Of a DNA stretch of 64,000 nt, positions 58,046 through 64,000 are shown in pieces; the first letter of the stretch is position 1; each line of letters starts with the position of its first letter. A program made the translations under genes and the position numbers. The notes under the pieces were generated by a model that made no database searches, was not told the DNA's origin, and saw only the letters and a program-made list of their open reading frames with translations. Location of the stretch: IMG/VR virus record IMGVR_UViG_3300017769_000001, positions 62,001 through 126,000 of that record; one strand, given 5' to 3'. Source of the stretch: a virus.

Positions 58046-60181
58046 ATGAGCGTTTCAGACAACATTGATTACATTCAGAACGGCGAAAACATTGATGAGG
58101 TTGTTCTGAATCGTCCTTCACAGCAACTAGCGGAGGCACTTGACAGTCTTTCTCTGGCAGATGCCATCAAGAAAGAATCCACTATGATGTTGGACTTCGC
58201 AAACAATGAATATCGTTTGTACGAAGGTGATGATGGGCAGACGTGGCTACCGTTTGAAGAAGTCATGGAAGTTAACCGTGCTTCAGTGGCAACTTATATC
58301 GATGGTACTGGGAGACTACGGTATGCAGGCATCAATGAGAAACGCATTGCTTATGACGGTAAAGATCCGGTTGGCATTCTTGCTGAAGAGCAGCGTACGA
58401 ATTATCTGAGAAACTCCGAAAACTTTCTCGCCAATTGGGGTGCTGGACGCGCATCAATTGAACCATACGCAGCTATCGCGCCAGATGGTCGAAAAACTGC
58501 TGCAAAAATTACCGCAACCGAAAATAACGCATCTGGTTACTATATCTACCAATCTGTGTCATCTCCAAGCCCCGGATCCGACTTCTGTTTTTCTTTCTTT
58601 GTTAAGCCGCAACCGTCTTCAAATTATTGCTTGGCGATTGTTTATGATGGTGGTTCAAATGGTTGCCGTCAGTGGTTTGATCTTGAAAATGGAGTTCCAG
58701 CCACCACAAACGTTTTTGGTGCAGGGTTTTCTGTTATTTCTTCAGACGTTGAATCACTTGATGACGGGTGGTATCGATGCAGTATGGTTGTTACTACAAG
58801 CGGCAGTACAATTCGCCCCCAAATATATCCAACTTCTGGTACATCTCAAGGGCAATATAACGCAGTTGCTGGGGATTATGGTTATGTATGGGGTGCTCAG
58901 TTGGAAGCCGGATCCATCCCAACCAGCTACATCCCATCAACTGATACATTCACCAGCAGGGCATCAGCAGCGACGTATTTTGATTCTGAAGGCATTCTTC
59001 GTACTGCTGGGTACAATGTCGCTCGTGATAATGCTTACGGATTTGATAACCGTGGTCGTATTGTTCCTATTGGACTATTGCTGGAGCCACAAAGAGCTAA
59101 CTTGTTTACGTGGAGTGAAGATGCCACCACCGGCACTGGTACTGTAACCACAATCAATACAAACTCTGCAATAGCTCCAGACGGAACCATGACTGCTGAC
59201 GATATCGTCGACAATTCGACTGGAGAATCTCTATACTGGCAGAAAACACGGTTCGGTGCTACGGCTACAGAATATGCTGCTGGTTCTTATTCTGGATCTC
59301 TTTTCCTCAAAAAGAAAGATGAGAGATATGTTCGGGTAAACTTCCAGATTTATGGGACATCAACTTTCGCCGCAAACCTTGATATTGACTTCGACGAAAA
59401 AACAGTAACTCCAATCGCCGATGCCAAGATCGACTACGAATGGCTTCCGGGTGATTGGGTTCGGGTGTCATTGTTAGTAACAACTACGACAACAAACCAA
59501 TATTGTCGTTTGCTTGTATACCCGGCAATGTCATCTGGAGGATATAACGCGGCTCTGACAGGAGGGGTTTATGTCTGGGGTGCACAGTTTGAAGCTGGAG
59601 AATATGCAACTTCTTACATTCCAACCGAAGATGCCGAGACTACTCGGTCTGCCGACATCGCGAACTCGGCACAGAGCACTCGTATTGTTGATGATGTGAA
59701 GCGTAAACTGACTTCCGAATTTTCTGATAGTTCTGATGCTACCATTATTCTGGAGTTCAAATATTACGGAGTTGATGCTGGTTCATCAGCTTATGGTATT
59801 TTCACTATCGGCGGCGAAGACCCATCTGTAGCCGATGACAGATTCTTCGAAGTTATTGTTGCCGGTAATACGAAACTTCTGAGAATTCAAATGCCCGGTG
59901 CAACACCAGCTTCATACGACATCAGAAATATTCTGTTTGGAGAAACGGTTCGTCTTGCGGTTACTTGGAATTCTCAGGGGTCTGCTGTTTCTATAAACGG
60001 CGAACCAGTGATTACATCAACCGCAACTCCACAATCAATTCAGAAATCGAAATACACTTACATGCGGTTTACTGATCTGATCGGAGAGGCGATTCGTCGT
60101 ACAAACATCGGAATGAAGACTGTGATGTACACTCCAAAGTATACGGATCCTTCAAAACTGAGTGGACTATCGGCGGTGTAA
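58046..60181 (+). CDS. Tail fibre/adhesin with tandem lectin-like modules, 711 aa
   Basis: After a helical N-terminus of about 50 aa come two related beta-sandwich modules. Each opens with a YLRNSE/LFTWSE-type line and closes with VWGAQLEAGSIPTSYIPS (about 283-300) or VWGAQFEAGEYATSYIPT (about 511-528), a signature of carbohydrate-binding modules in phage adhesins. A third sandwich (about 555-711, EFKYYGVDAGSSAYGIFTIG) looks concanavalin/LamG-like. Surface glycan recognition is probable; the ligand is unknown. Confidence 0.75.
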   Translation: MSVSDNIDYIQNGENIDEVVLNRPSQQLAEALDSLSLADAIKKESTMMLDFANNEYRLYEGDDGQTWLPFEEVMEVNRASVATYIDGTGRLRYAGINEKRIAYDGKDPVGILAEEQRTNYLRNSENFLANWGAGRASIEPYAAIAPDGRKTAAKITATENNASGYYIYQSVSSPSPGSDFCFSFFVKPQPSSNYCLAIVYDGGSNGCRQWFDLENGVPATTNVFGAGFSVISSDVESLDDGWYRCSMVVTTSGSTIRPQIYPTSGTSQGQYNAVAGDYGYVWGAQLEAGSIPTSYIPSTDTFTSRASAATYFDSEGILRTAGYNVARDNAYGFDNRGRIVPIGLLLEPQRANLFTWSEDATTGTGTVTTINTNSAIAPDGTMTADDIVDNSTGESLYWQKTRFGATATEYAAGSYSGSLFLKKKDERYVRVNFQIYGTSTFAANLDIDFDEKTVTPIADAKIDYEWLPGDWVRVSLLVTTTTTNQYCRLLVYPAMSSGGYNAALTGGVYVWGAQFEAGEYATSYIPTEDAETTRSADIANSAQSTRIVDDVKRKLTSEFSDSSDATIILEFKYYGVDAGSSAYGIFTIGGEDPSVADDRFFEVIVAGNTKLLRIQMPGATPASYDIRNILFGETVRLAVTWNSQGSAVSINGEPVITSTATPQSIQKSKYTYMRFTDLIGEAIRRTNIGMKTVMYTPKYTDPSKLSGLSAV

Positions 60182-60184
60182 TCT

Positions 60185-60322
60185 ATGAAATACGTAGCAG
60201 CAGAAATCTCAAAAAAGAGTAAGGCAACGGTTCAGGATATCATTGATAAGGTTCCTGACAAATATGTTGATGCTAAAACGCTTTACGAATATCTCGAACT
60301 GAAGCGTACAGGGCAAATCTAA
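60185..60322 (+). CDS. Stand-alone 45-aa copy of the tail-protein N-domain
   Basis: Begins MKYVAAEISKKSKATVQDII and ends LELKRTGQI. It aligns with the first 45 residues of the next two genes (MAKYIVHKLSKNIKATTQDI; MTKYIGSDLTEKIKATTEDV). It comes 4 nt after the fibre gene stop, and its stop overlaps the late promoter of the next gene. It could be a cut-down paralogue or a working attachment peptide. Confidence 0.6.
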   Translation: MKYVAAEISKKSKATVQDIIDKVPDKYVDAKTLYEYLELKRTGQI

Positions 60323-60325
60323 ATA
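60318..60325 (+). promoter_or_regulatory. Late promoter
   Basis: TCTAAATA, 33 nt before the ATG at 60358. Confidence 0.7.
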
Positions 60326-60357
60326 GCTGAGAATCAAAAAAAGGCACCAGTAGCATT

Positions 60358-61653
60358 ATGGCAAAGTATATCGTTCACAAGTTATCGAAGAATATCAAGG
60401 CAACAACTCAGGACATCGAAAATGGTGTTTCTGGTAAGTTTGCTGATGCTTCTGTTATTGGTGCCTATTTTGAAAATGTTTCAACAGCTGCTCTCGAAGG
60501 CATTGGCGATATTGTCATGCTACGAACAAATCAGAATGCAACGGGTTATCTGAAATGCGATGGTTCCTTATTTCTTGACTCCGAGTACCCGGAACTTGCA
60601 GATCTCTTGAAGAGTAGAGTTGAACAAGGCGTCCACAATCCTTTCACAAGCCAATTGGTATCTGTATCGAATGCAACTGCATCCGACGCTGGAAAGCATA
60701 TTGCAATATCCCGAAACGACGAGTTTGTCGCAGTGACCAACGCGTTTGGCGGCGACCTTCTAGTTTATCAGACATCGGATTGGACATTGTTAAGTTCTAC
60801 GTTAGAGCCTGTTAATGCTGCTGTCAACGCCGTCGAGTTTTCTCCCACGCAGGATATCATGGTGTCAACCAGAAATGGACAGGACGTCACAACTTCAGGA
60901 TTCGCTGTTTACGACACAAACACATGGGCGAGAACCGTCTATAACTTCCCATCGGGATACGAAACAGCTGTTCCTATATATTCGTCGTTCAGTGGCGATG
61001 GTCGCTATCTTGCAATCACCATGGCACTTAACGATACCCTGATCTATGAGACTGAAAATTGGACGTTGGTTCACACATTAACGTCTGGCATCGTATCCCA
61101 GAGAGAATGTTCATACTCTCCAAATGGAATTTATCTGGCAGTCTGCGGCACTAACCCTAACTCCGTAGAAATATACGAAACCTCAGAGTGGACTTTGGTG
61201 GCTTCCGAGACTTACGCCAACGCGGTCGATGCTATTTCATTCTCTCCTGACGGAAGGGAGATCTTCGTATGCTATGGTAACTTACTACAACAATACAGGA
61301 TGGATGAGGGGGCATTTATTCCAGCAAGAATTTACACGGGGAATTACCCAAATTCCGTATCATACGCTCCGGATTCTTCGTATGTATTCACGTCATCAAC
61401 CACAGCACCTTATCTCAATGTGCTGTCGAATCAGGAATACTCCAATTCACTGCCGCAACCGCCAGCCGCTGCTCGTTATGTGAGGGTGTCTCCGAAAGGA
61501 AAGTACGTTGCTTATATCGAGAGTAATTACGGATTGCGAGTTCGTATGATTCAAGAAGACGTTCCTGCTGGTTATACCCGACTGCCAGACTTCCCGATAC
61601 AGAAGCAAGGAACAATAACATTACATCCGATGATCAAAGCCTCCCTGCAATAG
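60358..61653 (+). CDS. Collar plus beta-propeller tail protein, copy 1, 431 aa
   Basis: Residues 1-45 are the short N-domain shared with neighbours. Residues 50-85 (IGDIVMLRTNQNATGYLKCD...YPELADLL) resemble the phage tail collar motif GDI...CDG...YPEL. Residues 95-400 hold WD40-like blades, each with a YETxxWTL strand and an FSPDGR turn (SFSPDGREIFV, ECSYSPNGIYLAVC). The C-terminus (GTITLHPMIKA) returns to a collar-like strand. A receptor-binding or decorating tail part is likely. Confidence 0.7.
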   Translation: MAKYIVHKLSKNIKATTQDIENGVSGKFADASVIGAYFENVSTAALEGIGDIVMLRTNQNATGYLKCDGSLFLDSEYPELADLLKSRVEQGVHNPFTSQLVSVSNATASDAGKHIAISRNDEFVAVTNAFGGDLLVYQTSDWTLLSSTLEPVNAAVNAVEFSPTQDIMVSTRNGQDVTTSGFAVYDTNTWARTVYNFPSGYETAVPIYSSFSGDGRYLAITMALNDTLIYETENWTLVHTLTSGIVSQRECSYSPNGIYLAVCGTNPNSVEIYETSEWTLVASETYANAVDAISFSPDGREIFVCYGNLLQQYRMDEGAFIPARIYTGNYPNSVSYAPDSSYVFTSSTTAPYLNVLSNQEYSNSLPQPPAAARYVRVSPKGKYVAYIESNYGLRVRMIQEDVPAGYTRLPDFPIQKQGTITLHPMIKASLQ

Positions 61654-61654
61654 G

Positions 61655-61662
61655 AGTAAATA
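61655..61662 (+). promoter_or_regulatory. Late promoter
   Basis: AGTAAATA, 28 nt before the ATG at 61690, overlapping the ribosome-site-like AGGAG after copy 1. Confidence 0.65.
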
Positions 61663-61689
61663 GTTTCGTCACGATAAAGTAATGGTGTT

Positions 61690-63027
61690 ATGACGAAATA
61701 TATTGGTTCTGATTTAACCGAAAAAATCAAAGCAACAACAGAAGACGTTCAAAACGCCGTTGAGGATAAATACCCGGACGCTTCTGTTGTTCTTGATTAT
61801 TTCAACAGCGTTCCGAAGAGTCGCCCTGAACAGGTGGGCGATATATTCCTGAATCGGCTTGATAAGTCGACTCCGGGCATGATGCCTTGCGATGGCCGAC
61901 TGCTTCAGAAAAGTCAATACCCGGAACTTGCAGAAATTCTCAAGGACAAGACTCAGACATCATTCCAGTTCAATAACCTAGATGCAATCGCAGGATCATC
62001 CTCTGTGAACGCAGAGGTTCTTTCTATCTCCGAGCGCAGCAACGGTGAATTGGTTGTCTTGTACTCAGCATCTCCGTATATCCGAGTCTTTACTGGTTTT
62101 AACGGGACTGATCTGAACGTTCCTTCACTTCCGGGTATCGGCAGAGGTGGTGCATTCTCTCCAGACGAGAGTATCTTCATTGCTGTTCATAGCGGGTCTC
62201 CTTTCATGACTGTTTATGAAACAGAGAACTGGACAAAGCTAACAGGAACTCCGACACTCCCGCTAACCGGGTACAACGTTTCATTCAATCCAGACGGGAG
62301 TAAGGTCGCAATCGGACATGCCGGTTCCGCTCGAAGAATGTCCGTTTACCTGACAGACAGCTGGACTCTTGATCCGGATGCTCCCATTGTAACCGCTGGT
62401 ACGACTGGGTGGTGTGCCGAATTCTCACCAAATGGTAAGTATCTGGTGGTTGGTTTTGCTGGATCCCCATATTCAGCACTTTATGACGCAGAGACTTGGG
62501 AATTGAAGAGCGAATACACACCGCCTAACGTTGGGTTCGCCGTTTACACTGCAAAATTCAGTAATGATTCTAATGTCCTTTACCTTGGATCCAATTCCGG
62601 AACGAGAGAAGTATTGACAAGACATCTTAAAAATGGTGACCGTCAGGTGACTGGATCTTCGGACGAAGTTTACAGTATTTCTATACACCCGAACGGAGAG
62701 GGGTTTTCATATGGTACTAACTCGGCTCCTTTTACGGCGACCAGATTGTCGTACATGAAAGTTTACGAATTATCGTCGTTGACCCAATCATTTGATGGCC
62801 CAGCACTACCAGACTCGGCTAACATCAACTGGGTTAAGGCAGTAACTGTAAGTAAGGACGGAAATTACCTTTATTACGGACTGTCGAATACTGCTACTGG
62901 GCCTTTCTTCGGAAGGATTACGCTTTACACACCACCTCCGATTGGCACATTCGCGTTGCCGAGGCTACCGGCGGTTCGGTATGGCGACATTTTAGTACAG
63001 CCTATGATCAGAGTGGAGCCTATTTAA
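61690..63027 (+). CDS. Collar plus beta-propeller tail protein, copy 2, 445 aa
   Basis: Same layout as copy 1: N-domain (1-45), collar-like part (VGDIFLNRLDKSTPGMMPCD...YPELAEIL) and repeated blades (AFSPDESIFIAV; FNPDGSKVAIG; FSPNGKYLVVG; FSNDSNVLYLG) with YxxxxWxL strands. It ends GDILVQPMIRVEPI, as copy 1 ends HPMIKASLQ. The copies differ strongly outside the scaffold, as expected for diversifying receptor-binding surfaces. Confidence 0.7.
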   Translation: MTKYIGSDLTEKIKATTEDVQNAVEDKYPDASVVLDYFNSVPKSRPEQVGDIFLNRLDKSTPGMMPCDGRLLQKSQYPELAEILKDKTQTSFQFNNLDAIAGSSSVNAEVLSISERSNGELVVLYSASPYIRVFTGFNGTDLNVPSLPGIGRGGAFSPDESIFIAVHSGSPFMTVYETENWTKLTGTPTLPLTGYNVSFNPDGSKVAIGHAGSARRMSVYLTDSWTLDPDAPIVTAGTTGWCAEFSPNGKYLVVGFAGSPYSALYDAETWELKSEYTPPNVGFAVYTAKFSNDSNVLYLGSNSGTREVLTRHLKNGDRQVTGSSDEVYSISIHPNGEGFSYGTNSAPFTATRLSYMKVYELSSLTQSFDGPALPDSANINWVKAVTVSKDGNYLYYGLSNTATGPFFGRITLYTPPPIGTFALPRLPAVRYGDILVQPMIRVEPI

Positions 63028-64000
63028 TGATTGGCGATATTGTATATAATAGTTTAAACACAAAGAACCGTCTGAAGTGTGATGGTTCTTTACATCGGAT
63101 TTCGGACTACCCGGAACTGGCGTCTTATTTGAGCGACGTAAAGTCATCTTCAATTGATGTGAGTTTTAATGACACCCCGTCTTCTCTATCGCCGAATATC
63201 GGGGTTCCATGGTGTATTGAATTCTCTCCAGATGGAAGTCTTATGGCTGTCGGGGGTGATGCGAACTCAAACTTGAAGATTTATGACACGGCGACTTGGT
63301 CAGTTGTCTCCGGAACTCCAACGCTGGCAAGTGAAGTCCGTGATATTTCTTTCTCCCCCGATGGGAAATATATGGCCGTTGCCATGTATTACTCGCCGTT
63401 CCTTTTCGTGTGCGACACTGAAACTTGGACGGAGATTGACGTAAAGGAGCTATCAAATCAACCAGCATACGTTAGGGGCGAAGGGGTGAACTTCTCTCCG
63501 GATGGCAAATGGTTGATTTACATAGATATAGATTACGTCTTTCAAATCAGAACAGATACATGGACGCATCATGGACTGCTTTCATTGGGGGCAGCTGGTG
63601 ATACATATCGAGGCGCGTTTAGTAATGATGGAAAGAAGTTCGCCGTGTGCGGTAGAAGTACCGCATTGGATCAAGCAGTAATTCACATGTACGACTACAT
63701 TGAAGATGGCGGTTATTTGGAATTCACCCATATGAAAACAAGTTCTACTACCATTCCATTTTGGGGTGACGTCTGCTTTGCGAATGATGACCTTCGCGTC
63801 ATGGCAGTTTACGACAAGTACATCGGTTTTTATGAAACCACGAAACTCACTTACGCTGATGTTGTCGAGGCATTAGGTGCCGTTACATTTGCCAGATTGG
63901 CTCCATTGAATGAAACGATGGTTGCTGTTTCTGCTGCTGTTGATGCGACCGATGATAACTCTGCGGTCATAGCATCAACGATTTCATATTTTGGTGATTC
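63027..64000 (+). CDS. Collar plus beta-propeller tail protein, copy 3, partial
   Basis: The ATG overlaps the stop of copy 2 and has GGAG upstream. The protein starts directly at the collar part (MIGDIVYNSLNTKNRLKCDG), so the N-domain is missing. At least four blades follow (FSPDGSLMAVGG, FSPDGKYMAVAM, FSPDGKWLIYID, FSNDGKKFAVCG). The frame runs off the right edge. Confidence 0.7.
   Translation, partial: MIGDIVYNSLNTKNRLKCDGSLHRISDYPELASYLSDVKSSSIDVSFNDTPSSLSPNIGVPWCIEFSPDGSLMAVGGDANSNLKIYDTATWSVVSGTPTLASEVRDISFSPDGKYMAVAMYYSPFLFVCDTETWTEIDVKELSNQPAYVRGEGVNFSPDGKWLIYIDIDYVFQIRTDTWTHHGLLSLGAAGDTYRGAFSNDGKKFAVCGRSTALDQAVIHMYDYIEDGGYLEFTHMKTSSTTIPFWGDVCFANDDLRVMAVYDKYIGFYETTKLTYADVVEALGAVTFARLAPLNETMVAVSAAVDATDDNSAVIASTISYFGD

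Noticed and set aside
58440-59147. 235-aa plus-strand frame inside the adhesin gene
   Set aside because: Frame-shifted shadow of a continuous coding gene, with no start signal.

Overview
The window is part of the genome of a large, strictly lytic, contractile-tailed (myovirus) bacteriophage of the T4 type. Recognisable T4-type genes are the large terminase (gp17), portal (gp20), prohead protease (gp21), scaffold (gp22), major capsid (gp23), sheath (gp18), tube (gp19), baseplate parts (gp25, gp6, a gp27/gp5-like hub and spike, PAAR tip), rIIA/rIIB, Dda, RNase H, gp46/gp47 and the late sigma factor gp55. No integrase, lysogeny repressor, rRNA or tRNA gene is seen. Consensus sigma70 promoters, DnaA boxes and boxA elements like those of enterobacterial and pseudomonad rRNA operons point to a gammaproteobacterial host. 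Genome family (Ackermannviridae-like or another T4-type relative) is inference only, because the baseplate order is closer to Mu/P2 than to T4.

Layout. (a) 1-19.0 kb, all minus strand: early genes. Many are small and unrecognised. Recognisable ones are a dual-specificity phosphatase, a metallophosphoesterase, an envelope cassette (outer-membrane-like protein, lipoprotein, tiny membrane peptides), a MoxR-type AAA ATPase with a metallopeptidase/VWA partner, rIIB, rIIA and a methyltransferase-like gene. (b) 19.03-20.6 kb, no protein genes: a structured leader RNA, at least five tandem sigma70-like promoters firing into the early genes, two of them followed by an rRNA-type boxA, then an AT-rich stretch with DnaA boxes and 12-bp iterons (candidate origin). 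(c) 20.6-24.7 kb: a membrane protein, then Dda helicase, an AT-hook protein and RNase H. (d) 24.8-30.5 kb, minus: the head module in the order portal, acidic core protein, small core protein, protease, scaffold, capsid. (e) 30.5-37.8 kb, minus: primase-polymerase, RuvC-like nuclease, gp46/gp47 and gp55. (f) 38.2-56.4 kb, plus: sheath, tube, tail chaperones, tape measure, hub, spike and wedge. (g) 56.4-58.0 kb, minus: terminase. (h) 58.0-64.0 kb, plus: a lectin-like fibre protein and a tandem family of collar plus beta-propeller tail proteins, cut by the window end.

How it works together. Host RNA polymerase reads the early genes from the promoter array, and the boxA elements could let it run through the long structured leader. 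gp55 would then redirect polymerase to T4-like late promoters (core TAAATA); 22 of these lie about 23-63 nt upstream of late genes on both strands or close by. UUCG-type hairpin terminators close the head and sheath units. The most unusual content is the promoter-boxA-structured-RNA leader, the repeated palindromic early promoter cassette, the beta-propeller tail protein family, and a second reading frame overlapping the tail chaperone gene.
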